DNA of 64,000 nucleotides from Dendrophyllia cribrosa (Eukaryota > Cnidaria > Anthozoa > Scleractinia > Dendrophylliidae): contig JAJLRJ010000010.1 in assembly GCA_024195265.1 (NCBI GenBank), positions 30,089,176-30,153,175 on the forward strand, given 5' to 3'. This document shows, in pieces, positions 11,257-22,900 of this stretch. The position numbers and the translations under genes are program-made. A model generated the notes under the pieces. That model saw nothing but the letters and a program-made list of their open reading frames with translations. It searched no databases and was not told the DNA's origin. Positions within the stretch are counted from its first letter, which is position 1, and each line of letters opens with the position of its first letter.

Positions 11257-12174
11257 GCACTAGCGATCAGCACAGATAACTACAACAGGGCATATGTGAT
11301 ATGGAAAGCCATTGATGCATGACATAGATGCAAGGAAGTTTTAATGTGCTTCAAAAACTGTGACTTCGAAAATGAGAGAGACACATGGAACTGTATTCTT
11401 AATACAATTACATTGTGTAATCCAGTATTGGCGCAGGCATGATTTGGTTTTCATTTTAGTTCAATCTTCGAATCTTACTGACTTAATCCTAGACTAAAAT
11501 TTTTTCTGTATTTTTATCCGTGCCTCCATTTTTGTGAAATAAGAACCTATTAAACATTTTAGGCTTAATAGGTTCTTATGAAAAGGGGGTTTGAAATGAA
11601 AATTTTAGCCTAACAGGTTCTTAAATTGTAGGTTCTTATACGTGGGTTTTTACTGTATACACGATCTTATTGCTGCCTTTCTAGAGTTTTATTTCGCACA
11701 TACACGTAGTTTAGGCTTTCTCGTTTACGGAGAAGTCTAATCATCGAGTTGTTGGGCTTGTTGTTCAAGGTTGTTGTCTTCTTTTTTGTGATAGAGAACC
11801 TGCCAATTTGTCAATTTTTATAAACATTTACCGTGTGGAATGCGCGCAATAAACGTTTTAGTTACAATTATCTCATAAGTCTTGATGGTTTTTATGTTTT
11901 TCGTAGAATTCAGCTACAGTAGTGAAAGGACTGAGTGATGTACTCTATTCTTATAAGATCACTTTTTTTGTTTTCTTTTAATGAAACTTTAAGAGTTACA
12001 GTAAGAAGAGTCCTCCCAAAATGATTTAGGCGGGAGTATACCTGAATGCCCGTATTTCGGCCACTAAAGGGTTTAAGGTGGCTCCATATAGATTTTTGGC
12101 GCGCGAGGCATGGCCACAAAAATAGCGCGAGCGCATTTATTTATTTTGATGACGTCACGAATATAAAGAGGTTT

Positions 12175-13430
12175 TCACGTCCTACAACCCCTACAACCCT
12201 CACAACCCGTACAACCCTTACAACCCTCACAACCCGTACAACCCTCACAACCCCTACAACCCCCACAACCCCTACAACCCTCACAACCCCTACAACCCCT
12301 ACAACCCTCACAACCCCTACAACCCTCACAACCCGTACAACCCTCACAACCCCTACAACCCCCACAACCCCTACAACCCTCACAACCCCTACTACCTTCA
12401 CAACCCCTACAACCCTCACAACCCTCACAACCCCCACAACCCCTACAACCCTCACAACCCTCACAACCCTCACAACCCTCACAACCCCCACAACCCCTAC
12501 AACCCTCACAACCCCTACAACCCTCACAACCCCTACAACCCTCACAACCCCTACAACCCCCACAACCCCTACAACCCTCACAACCCCTACAACCCTCACA
12601 ACCCCTACAACCCTCACAACCCTCACAACCCCTACAACCCCCACAACCCCTACTACCTTCACAACCCTCACAATCCTCACAACCCCCACAACCCTCACAA
12701 CCCCCACAACCCCTACAACCCCCACAACCCCTACAACCCCCACAACCCCTACAACCCTCACAACCCCTACAACCCTCACAACCCCTACAACCCTCACAAC
12801 CCCTACAACCCTCACAACTTCTACAACCCTCACAACCCCTACAACCCCCACAACCCCTACTACCTTCACAACCCTCACAATCCTCACAACCCCCACAACC
12901 CTCACAACCCCCACAACCCCTACAACCCCCACAACCCCTACAACCCCCACAACCCCTACAACCCTCACAACCCCTACAACCCTCACAACCCTCACAACCC
13001 TCACAACCCCTACAACCCTCACAACTTCTACAACCCTCACAACCCCTACAACCCCCACAACCAGTACAACCCTCACAACCCCTACAATCCCCACAACCCC
13101 TACAACCCTCACAACCCCTACAACCCTCACAACCCTCACAACCCCTACAACCTTCACAACCCCTACAACCCTCACAACCCCTACAACCCTCACAACCCCT
13201 ACAACCCCCACAACCCCTACAACCCCCACAACCGTCACAACCCCTACAAGCCCTACAACCCTCACAACCCCTACAACCCCCACAACCCCTACAACCCTCA
13301 CAACCCCTACAACCCTCACAACCCCTACAACCCTCACAACCCCTACAACCCTCACAACCCCTACAACTCTCACAACCCCTACTACCTTCACAACCCCTAC
13401 AACCCTCACAACCACTAAAACCCTCAAAAC
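12175..13430. repeat. 9-bp ACAACCCYN minisatellite with higher-order structure
   Basis: About 139 units of ACAACCCCT, ACAACCCTC and ACAACCCCC stand in tandem, nearly free of G on the + strand. A variant cluster (TACTACCTTC, then CACAATCCTCAC) recurs at 12,651 and 12,858, exactly 207 bp or 23 units apart, showing multi-unit duplication. All frames that avoid stops here are by-products of the 9-bp period, not genes. Confidence 0.95.
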
Positions 13431-13489
13431 AACCCTGCATTTTTCGGAAACCACGGCGAACAAAACAACCCATAAAAAGCATTTTCGTG

Positions 13490-13575
13490 TATCCCAATTA
13501 CATAATTGGTTTCTGCGATCTCAATGATAATAAAAAACTGCATTTTTCTGGTTGACCAATCACAGAGCTTGTTCC
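13490..13575. repeat. Second copy of the 9,812 repeat
   Basis: This matches 9,812-9,895 in the same orientation (CATAATTGGTTTCTGCGATC). It separates the minisatellite from the LINE tail. Confidence 0.6.
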
Positions 13576-14010
13576 GAGAGGTGCGTACTGCCTCACGGGA
13601 TCTATGCTATTGAAGAAAAATACAATAAGGTCTTCGTCTGTTAAATCCTTAAAACTTGCACAATAATTTCTAATATCGTAAAATAAGTTGTTCCGTAAAT
13701 CAACATATGAGACGCAGTCGAAGAGGAAATGACACTCGTCTTCTACATTTTTTGAATGGCAGCATTCGCAGCTCCTTAGTTCTCTTGGTGTTAAAGGCTT
13801 TGTATGTCTTCCTTTTTCAATTTGTAGGTTATGGTTTCCAACTCTAAATTTGGCAAGCATTCTCCTGTGTCTCATATTCTTGACTAGGTCATAACAAATA
13901 GAACTGTTGGTATTATTTTTAAATTTGTAATAAAAATTTAGTTTAGTATTCATTTTAATAAGTTTCATTTGGTGCGCTATAGAGTCTTTCTCTATATTCG
14001 AAGAAAGAGT
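13560..14010 (-). pseudogene. Second LINE ORF2 C-terminal tail
   Basis: On the minus strand this encodes K-F-R-V-G-N-H-N-L-Q-I-E then C-x2-C-x8-H-x4-D-C, parallel to the tail at 230-1,069 (K-F-K-I-G-N-H-K-L, C-x2-C-x8-H). It is the same LINE superfamily but well diverged. The coding similarity fades upstream near 14,010, where an unrelated dispersed repeat begins, so it is a 5'-truncated relic. Confidence 0.7.
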
Positions 14011-14146
14011 GGATACAAGTTGGTGAAAATCTGAACTGCACTGAAATTTATGCGACCGTCGTCGTGGAAACGATGACGGAAGCTTACGACAACGAGCCAA
14101 TCAGAGCAAAGGTGACTTTTGTCTGCGCATGCGCCAAATAGCGCCG

Positions 14147-14222
14147 ATCTCGTTCCCAGAGCCCGCGTTACCCTTGTCCAGCGGAACTGGACAAGGGTAA
14201 CGCGGGCTCTGGGAACGAGATT
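14147..14222. repeat. Perfect 35-bp-arm hairpin with 5-base loop
   Basis: ATCTCGTTCCCAGAGCCCGC and GTTACCCTTGTCCAG are followed after CGGAA by their exact reverse complement. Both arms are GC-rich, unlike the surroundings. Confidence 0.85.
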
Positions 14223-14425
14223 GTGTTTTTCGCTGAGCACGCGGGCCGGTCAATTTGACAGCCAAAACTTTAAAAGAAAAGTATTCATAAACATGTTATC
14301 AGGAAGCGAAGTGAAACATATTACCGTGGAAAGCAACTCAAGGTGGAGACAGAAAAGCATATTTGACATCGCTGATGGTAATTTTGCGGTCGATGAAGGT
14401 CTTTCTCGTCGATGTGTTGACAGTT

Positions 14426-14547
14426 AAGATGGCGGTTTATCTGCAACAAATATTTGGCGAGGCCGTGCAGTGTAAATTCTTTTCTCTGTCTCTCGAGGAA
14501 CTACTTCAGTCTTAATCAACGCCAAGATGAAGAGTATGTCTGTTGTG
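14426..14547 (+). other. Possible orphan first exon
   Basis: The motif AAGATGGCGG (YY1-like, common near animal transcription starts) lies at 14,426. It is followed at 14,527 by ATG in good context and, seven codons later, by a consensus donor (GTG|GTAAGT at 14,547/14,548). I find no convincing continuation. The nearest acceptor tried (TTGCAG at about 15,742) gives a stop within nine codons. It may be the start of a noncoding transcript or chance. Confidence 0.2.
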
Positions 14548-14549
14548 GT

Positions 14550-16218
14550 AAGTACAACACGTCTTTGATTCCTTGAGTTTGTATTTACGATTTTGTTGGC
14601 TTCAACTTGCACCCACCCAAATTCCGTGTTCCCCGTGTTGCTGCATTCTCAATTTCACGCTGTCCTTCAACAAGGCCATCTCACATTTTCTATTTTCAAC
14701 ATTTCTTCATAAACAATCAAATACAGTATTGTTCTGAACTTAGTTTTCCGTTTGATCGGCACAATTATCGTTTTTCTTTAATGGCTTTTATTATCAGGCA
14801 AAGTGAATGTGTTGATCGCTAAATTTAGTTGTTGTTTTACCCATAGTTAATAGAACAAAACTATGTTTTACCTCAAATTAAAATTTGTAATCATACCTCC
14901 CAGACTTTTGTTTCCCTTCGTGATATGGGAATTCCCATTAATAGGGGATTACTCTATTAATATACCATCTGCTGGCAAAATGTGGTTCATTTATATGCTG
15001 TACCCCGTATACACTCGAGCCGAACATCGCTCTGTTGGTCGAATTTACTTTTGAAAATATTGCTCTTACAACCTCAAATTTCAGAGCCCTTCTAAATCTT
15101 TTAAATTATTATCTACCGCAGAAGTAAACTAGTAGTTCAGTTGAGTATAACTCAAGTTTGTTTCGTGCCAAATTTCAATTTCGTGGACCCGTTTAGAAAA
15201 TGTTTTGGTATGTTATTCCAAGAAGATAGGTTTGAAGGTGTATTTAGTTGCTCGTTTCAATTTGAAAGCCTCTGCATTTCAGCTTATAACAAAATAACCA
15301 ATTCGTGATATGGGGATCGCCTTTGTAGAGATATCCTACAATACCACCATAATACTTTGCCGAAAATAAAATGGATTTAAATGCTGTACTGGTTGGTCAA
15401 AATGAAGCTCAAAGATCATTCTTCCTCGAGCTAATTTTGCTGTTTCTTTGATGGCGTGACACTCGTGTACATATCATCGGCTTGTCACAAAACGTTTGCG
15501 ATGGAATATTATCTGCAAGTTGGTTTATTCAGTTGTACTGTTTATTTTTTTATCCCTGGCTGATGAGGTCTAGGATAGTAGTTTAATGAGCAAACATATT
15601 CTTGTTTTCTGTAAGGCCAATATCAACTAAATTATTTTTCAAAATTTGTTTGTTAACTTTTTACTGAGACTTACATATATATATGGTTTTGTTGGTTTCC
15701 CATGGATAAAAACTACATGTGCACTTGTGTTGTCTCTTGCAGATGCAGTGCAGCAGAAATATAAAATAATGTAAAGCACTGGCACGCTCAAGTCTACAAC
15801 TGACCATCAAGTTCATAACTAAAATGCTCTATATCCGAAGCATGTCACTTTTGAGTTGTCTTAGCCTTTATGGAGAGAGAGGCGGTTTAGAATAATAAAT
15901 TTGCTTAGACTTTCTTAGTGTAGTGTTATATTTGATGCTTTTGTTTTAGCTTACATATTTTTAAAGCATTTTAAATATGTATCAGGTCTGTGGATAAATC
16001 TGCAACCATTGGATAAGTACATGAAACAAAGCCAATTTCATTTTTCACTGAATAGCAATTTATCAAATGCATTTGAGGCCTGAAAACTAAACACACCAGA
16101 TGTGAATTATTGTTATGTTTTATTTTAACCAAGGAATGATGTGATTGAAAGTACAAGCACAATAAAATGAAACAAACTGCTTTTTCTTATACATGTGCAT
16201 GCACTTGCCCCATTTTTT
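14550..16218. other. No gene seen
   Basis: AT-rich noncoding sequence with short chance frames only; no clear terminal repeat pair. Confidence 0.45.
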
Positions 16219-18006
16219 GAGCTATTTTGAAAAAAATAGCTCATTAGCAGGCGCAAAGGTTGGTTTGTGATGTTAGTATGTTTGTTAGCTTGTTTGTTTG
16301 TTTGTTTGTTTGTATGTATGTCTTGGGTTATGTCACACCAATCAGATTGCCTCTAGTATGTACACCGTGTACTATGTCAGCCAATCAAATTTTCGCTTCT
16401 AAAATGGTATTACTGAAGGTCAAAGAAGGGCACTTGACATGAATTGAAAATCAGCCATCTTGAATCTCCGCGATTGTTGCCGCAAACACTAAAAGTGAAA
16501 AGTTTTGAAAATTTGTTGCTTGGGAACTGTTCTCTAATCCCGACTGGCTTGCTAACCTGGCAATATCAAGGACATTTATTCGGAAATACCGCCTATAATG
16601 TGCCCTATGCATGAATGGTAGAATGGTCTGCGGGGGATGAGACGTCCAAAAAATGTGGACTACGGTTACGTTCATAGGTGAGCTTATACTGAAGTATGAG
16701 TATAGTTTTATTGCAAAAACGGCAAGCCGATTTCAAATAATATGGTGCGGAACATGAATTGTATGTTTCAAGCCTGGGTTTCAAGAGATTACTATTTAAA
16801 ATTGGATTTTTTTTGTCAGACACGCTGTCTGCACGTGAAAATGTTGAACTTTGTCCTTATAGAAACTTGTCCGTGATGCATGGAGTTCAACAGAGAAAAT
16901 GTAATGCAATTAATCTACAATTTACAGTATGTAAAACGTTTATCTTTCTTTGAATTAATGTGAGCTGATGTGTAGGTTATTAATTGTATGCCTCAAGCGA
17001 TTACTATAAGCGAGAAGCGACTGTATTTTGTATGAGCAGTCACGTTGTGTGCACGTGCAAATATTGAACTTTGTCCTGGTACGTGATGAAATTCAACATG
17101 TTTTCGAGAAAACGTAATGTAATTAATTTATATGGTGCGTTAAAAAACGCCTGTTTAAAAAATATTAGTTGCAATTTACTAGGAAACAAGCAAAATTCAT
17201 TTTGGATGCGCTAAGTTTCTGCTGGTCGACATTACAGGAAAAGGTGTTTGGTTCCAAATGTTAACCTCAACAATGTTCGTGTAAGTAATTCAATTAGCTT
17301 GTGGTTTTGAGTCGAAAACAATTTAATCTAATTAGTTCTGTTTCTATTTGCACGACTTTTTTGTGGAGAATAAAAACAGTTGTTTAAATAATATTAGTTC
17401 CAATTTACTAGGAGACTACTTATATTCATTTTTCATGCGTTTAGTTTCTGTGAAAGACTTTTCTGGTTGACATTACAGAAACAGGGGTTCAAATAATTTT
17501 CGTGTCACTAATTTAATTAGCTTGTGGTTTGGAGTTGAAAACAATTTAATTTAATTAGTTTGCGTCTTCCAGGCCAAAGGAACCTTTTCCACGTGTCTTT
17601 TGTGAATAATAAAAGAAACCTTTAAAAATAGACTAGATACAAATTTCCAGGAAATAATAAGCCTTCAATTTGGATGCATCAAATTTATGTGCAGGACTTT
17701 TCTGGTTGACATTTAATTTAATACACTCATTACTGAAACAAGTTGCTCATTTCACTGGGGCCGTAGTTTCGTCAAAAAATAACTCCGGAAATCCCGTGAA
17801 AAAAAGCTAGCCGAGAAACGAGAAACGGGACCCAGTTGGTTATCTCGGTATTTTTTTTGGTAGTGGGCGGGCCGGAGGATTTGAAAAACGTATATCTGCA
17901 AGCGGTTATTTGTGCGAGTTAACTTCCGCTGTTTTGTTACTTTCACCATTTCATATCATTTAGGTAATTTTCAAAATAGCTCATGCACGCAATGCGTGCC
18001 TATGTT
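16219..18006. mobile_element. 1.8-kb repeat element, copy 1 (GAGCTATTTTGAAAA termini)
   Basis: This starts GAGCTATTTTG, which pairs with AAAATAGCTC a few bases later, and ends TTTTCAAAATAGCTC followed by a 6-bp-stem hairpin GCACGCAATGCGTGC. It aligns along its whole length with 40,221-42,210. The interior has two or three degenerate subunits (TTAGTTGCAATTTACTAGGA, AATTAGCTTGTGGTTTTGAG, CTGGTTGACATTACAG). There is no transposase. Terminal inverted repeats plus a 3' hairpin could fit a Helentron-like or other non-autonomous DNA element. Confidence 0.7.
16280..16316 (+). repeat. (TTTG)n tract inside copy 1
   Basis: A short TTTG run near the left end, much shortened in the second copy (40,270-40,285), so it expanded after the copies separated. 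Confidence 0.7.
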
Positions 18007-18835
18007 CATAGTGATTGTAGCCAAGACCTTCTATTTTTGAGCTCATAACAAAACAATGGGTTTTACAGTCATTTGCACAGTGGCATTAAATCGATTAATG
18101 CAGTAGACTATTCTTATCTTCAGAGTACACCATACATACTTTATTTGTGTCTGAACACATTTACCTGCTTGCAGATTCACAGCAAAACAAAGCCAGCTAC
18201 TTCTGGCACTTTCTATGCTCAGGCTAATACTTAAAATTCATATATGAATCGTCTACCAAACAAATAAAGTGGGTCAAAACATTTGTACATGTAAATACAT
18301 CCTGAATTTACTAGCTTCAAAATACATCGAAGGACAAGTGATACTATAAAGATCCTTTGAAACAATGAATCTACTTATTCTGTTGAGAATCAGAAACTGT
18401 ATGCTTATAACAACCTTTTTAGTGAGTAAATCTATTTTTTTTACTTGTAGAAGGTAGCCATTTATCAACATTAACATTTAATTAATTGCTAGATAGGAAT
18501 CTATTCATTGGAAAAATGATTCCCTTTTTTAACAACAACCAGAAAAGCATTTTAGCTCAATGAGTAAAACCTTTTCTTCCATTTCAGACAAAAAATGGAA
18601 CACAAAAATACTTTTCCAACCAGAATGTTTTCACTGTTTAGGTCAAACACAAATAAATTTGGTATGCTTGTCATTCCTAGTTTCACTGCCAGGTGCTTTT
18701 GAATGAAATGACGGTACAATCCACTTTAATAGCAGCAGTTATCCAGACTTTCCAGGGTTGTGTGGTTTTTGAGGGAGGGATGGGGGAATAGGACAGAAGA
18801 AACAAGTTATTCATTTGGGTATATATATAAATAAA

Positions 18836-19092
18836 AATTTCGCAGTTAAATACCTCTATAGCGAAAATTAAAAATTTCGCAATTAACTTTCTCAGTGAAA
18901 AATAGAAAAGCGTTTACATTTAATTTTCTCTTTATATCACAGAGCGAAAATTTCGCCGTTTATTTACTGCAAAATATTGTTTCTGTATATATACAGCAAT
19001 TAACTGCGAAGTTTTCACTCTGTATATATATACAGAGAAACTTATTTGCGAAATTTTAAGTTGCCTCTATAGAGGTATTTAAATGCGAAATT
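18836..19092. repeat. Foldback element with AATTTCGC ends
   Basis: AATTTCGCAGTTAAATACCT ... is mirrored by AGGTATTTAAATGCGAAATT. Internally AAATTTCGC and TATATATACAG motifs recur in both orientations. Confidence 0.55.
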
Positions 19093-19937
19093 CATTCATT
19101 TCATTATTCATTTCGGTAGTTAGCTGGTTCACTGTAGAAACACTCAGAATAACAACTTCCTTCTCATTTACTTCTTTATTTTGTAACAATGCACAGCAAA
19201 CAGAAACCAAGATGTGTTTTTCTTTTGTCTAATATTTCTACAAATAGGAGATGTACTACAACACCTTTTTACTTAAAATTAATTGAGAGACTGCAGCAAA
19301 TTGTTTAATAAATTATGTTAAATATTCGTCAGTTTGCAAAAGCCATAGTCAATAATGTTATATAAATTCGGGACAAAAAGAACGAGCCCTGAAAAGATTT
19401 CAAAGGGATGGCGAGATCAGGTGGGCTTATGCTGAAACCAGGCATTTTCTATTGATCATATAAATAATTAGCGAACGGCAATCGAAATATATTTAAGCTT
19501 ATGCAGAACCAATGATGCGCTTTTGGTGTGCAAAGGCCAAGTTTAATGTGTACGATTTTCTAATACAAATCAAATCACAGTACTGTTGTGACCAAGAAGT
19601 TGTTTCCACAGAAGGTAGAATCGTATAAATCATCCGTGATTTTCTGCTGGTTACCTTGTACTGTTCTGCTGTTGTTGATCTCGATTGAGCTTACTGAACA
19701 TCTCGAGTCTCGAACAGTCTGGCATATCGACGGTTTCTAGGACTTTATAACACAAGTTTATCGGCCCAAATGCACTTTGGTGCTAAGGTGGATAAGTTCT
19801 AAGTTTTTAGCGTCAAAATCTTCGCCAGTTCAAGTGGTGAATGGTGATTGTTTCCATGCTTCGTGTAACGGAAGCCATTTTTAATTAGGAATAACATCAG
19901 CTTTGAGCATGCGTAATATGATTTCAGAACCGACCAA

Positions 19938-22900
19938 TCAGACAAAAGTCTCCTTTGCTACTTCTTCAGCAATGGATCTAACATCTTGCAGAAATAGAAA
20001 ATCTATCCAGTTTCTAAGAAATCCCCTGTTATATCGATGTCTCCAGAGGACTTCCCAAAATGGCTTGTTTCTGGAAGATCTCCTCCACTCATCACCAGTT
20101 AAGTTAAAACTGATAAGTAACAGCTGATGCAAGAGAAGCGAGCTCATTCCAAAAATAAAGAGAATTGAGTACCATGAGGCTGCAAACACAACAGAAGACC
20201 TGAAGGGAAGAATAATGGCATTGTCATCAATACAGAATCGCCACAATGTAGAAGTGCCAAAAAAAACAAATAATAGTAAGTTACCCCTTTACCCTTCACC
20301 CTTTAACTCCCAAGAGTGCCAAAGATCAAACTTCAAGAAAAATCCCAAATATTGTTTTGCAAAAGAGTGAAAAACAAATGGTACCATGCAAAAGTAGTGC
20401 CAAAGAGGTTTCATTTGAATGGTTACATCGCAGGATTTCATTGACAGACTCAAAAGTTAGAACTACATTAAGGCCCATTTACACATGCGATTTTTGATGC
20501 GATTTTTGTCGCGCTCTCCAATGCAACTTTTGTTGAAAGTGTAAACTAGCAGCAATTTCCTGTGCAATTTGGGTGCGACATTTGCTTTGATTTCCCAAAA
20601 ATCGATGCCAAGTTGAATCGGGTTTCGAACATGTTCAAACCTCTGCGACATCGCGCAACAAATTGTGCCCAAACTGCACTGAAATCGCCGCCCGTTTACA
20701 CGTGCGTTTAACTTTAGCGTGACAAAAATTGCATTGACAAGTGTGACAAAAATTGCACAAAAAATCACCTGAGTGTGTAAACAGGCCTTTACATGTCTCC
20801 ATAATTGACTCTGGGAGTGAAAGGGTTAACTGAGACCCAACAGTGCCATAGGCATCCTACTGATGAACAGTTACGACACAGAGATATATATATATATATT
20901 TTTAGCAACTACTGTGATTTGCAGTCTGTCCATTTGAATTGAATAAATATAATAGTACTGCCAAAGAGGTTTCATTTGAATGGTCACACCATAGGATTTC
21001 ATCAACAGACTCGAAAGTTAGAACAAACGGTACCATCAAAAGTACTGCTGAAGAGGTTTCATTTGAATGGTCACACCATAGGATTTTGTCCACAGACTCA
21101 AAAGTTAGAACAAATGGTACCATGCAAAAGTACTGTCAAAGAGGTTTCATTTGAATGGTCACACTATAGGATTTCATCCACAGACTCAAAAGTTAGAACA
21201 AATGGTACCATGCAAAAGTACTGCCAAAGAGGTTACATTTGAATGGTCACACCATAGGATTTTATTGACCTGTACTACATGTCTCCATGATTGACACCGG
21301 TAGTAAAGGAGTTAAAGATATGACAATTTACCCCCAGGACTTTTTAAAAGTAGAATAAAAGCTCTATTTAGCTCCACACCACACCACAGGGAGGGGAGGG
21401 GAGGGGAGGGGGAGATTAATAGAGAGAGAAAGAGTGGGTTGGGGGGGGGCTTATTTCCAATCATAAAATGTAATGCAAAGAGCACTTCCAAAATTCTGAC
21501 ATGCAGAGGTGGGGGAGGAGGGTACTTATTACAGTAAGGGGTCTTATTAGAGAGGAAGGCTTAAAACACAGAAGGGGTGTTTCATAGAGCTTTTATGGAA
21601 TGCACACCCCCCAAGGGGTATAATGGCAGCCTACCTGGGATCTGAATAGACATTTGAACAGTCCAAGTGGAGCATATTGCCATCCCAAGATGTACAGACA
21701 GTAGATAAAGAAAGATAAACACCCCACAGCCCTGAGACAATAAACATGATGATGGCTCCAAGAAATGCACGGTGATTGTGTTGGCCAATGCAACAGTTTG
21801 TCCTGCAATGAAAAATGGTTTCAACTCATTAAAACCCTTTCACTCCCAAGAGTGCCAAACATTAAAATTCAAGAAAAATCCAAAATGTTATTTTGTAAAA
21901 TATTGAAAAACAAATGGTACCATGCAAAAGTACTGCTGAAGAGGTTTCATTTGAATGGTCACACCATAGGATTTCGTCCACAGACTCAAAAGTTAGAACC
22001 ACACTACATGTCTCCATAGGCCTTTATCACGCGGCGGCCATGTTGACTCCCCGGAGAATAAAATGCTTTGTTTTTGCCCCCCAAACCTCGTTTTCAACTT
22101 ATTCACTGTGAGGCTTGGCGGCGTTAATCTTTTGTTTTTATACAAAATGGCAGAGCGTGATAAAGGCCTATGACTGACTCTGGGAGTGAAAGGGTTAACT
22201 TTTTTACTCTAAAAAGTGACCAAAATCAAAATTGGAAGAAAAAATCAAAAGCAGGTTTTATAGTCAGGAGCAGCACATGAAAGCCAGCAGCTGGGAGAAT
22301 CCTGTCTGATCCCTCCCCCCCTCCCCATTTAGTCTTCTCATGTTAGTCTTTTCTCTTTTATTCCACACCCACTGGAATCCTATTTTCAACCAGACTCCCA
22401 CACCCTCAACCATGTCTTTTGACTCGCTCCGATCTACGGTTTAACTCAGCGCTCATACTCCCCCAAAAAAGGCTTGATCTGCCAGGGTTTTCATTAACAA
22501 TTGCAGTAGCAGGAGAATAGTGTAAAGTAACAGGAGAATATTATGAAAGAGCGAAGATATCTATATATATTGCCATCGAAATTTAGCCAGAGCATTCTGC
22601 GTAGTAGGCGGAGAATTTTCCAATCTCTGATGCCTAATGAACACCCTGATCTGCAGGCTTAGGTCGGCTAGGAGTATTTTCATGAATAAGTACACCCTCC
22701 CATGTAAGTGTCCCCTGGTCACATGAAAACTAAAATAACCACCCATACCTGAAAAGAAGTCAGAAATAGTGCATGGGGTAAGAGAAGGTTGAATTTATTC
22801 CACATTTACTGTCAAGGAAAATAAATTGTCCAAAAGGAAAGCCAGTTCATTATTTATTGTTGGGAAGGAAAGAAATGCAAAAATGGAAATAAGCGTTCCT

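Larger units (their letters stand above)
9969..11655. mobile_element. TA-flanked MITE interrupted by a nested hAT remnant
   Basis: CAGTAAAAACCCACGTATAA at the left is exactly matched by TTATACGTGGGTTTTTACTG at the right, and both ends abut TA. Subterminal motifs (AATAGGTTCTTATAG, TTAGGTTCTT) repeat near both ends. Removing the inner 1.14-kb element leaves about 540 bp, a MITE-like size. TA duplication and CAGT ends fit Tc1/mariner-type elements. Confidence 0.85.

Noticed and set aside
12046..13527. 493-codon Thr/Pro-rich frame and two 440-codon minus-strand frames
   Set aside because: All come from a 9-bp repeat without stop codons. Several frames are open at once, and none has a conserved domain or believable ends.
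16219..18006. Calling the element a canonical Helitron
   Set aside because: The sequence after the 3' hairpin is CTAT, not the expected CTRR, and no Rep/helicase is present.
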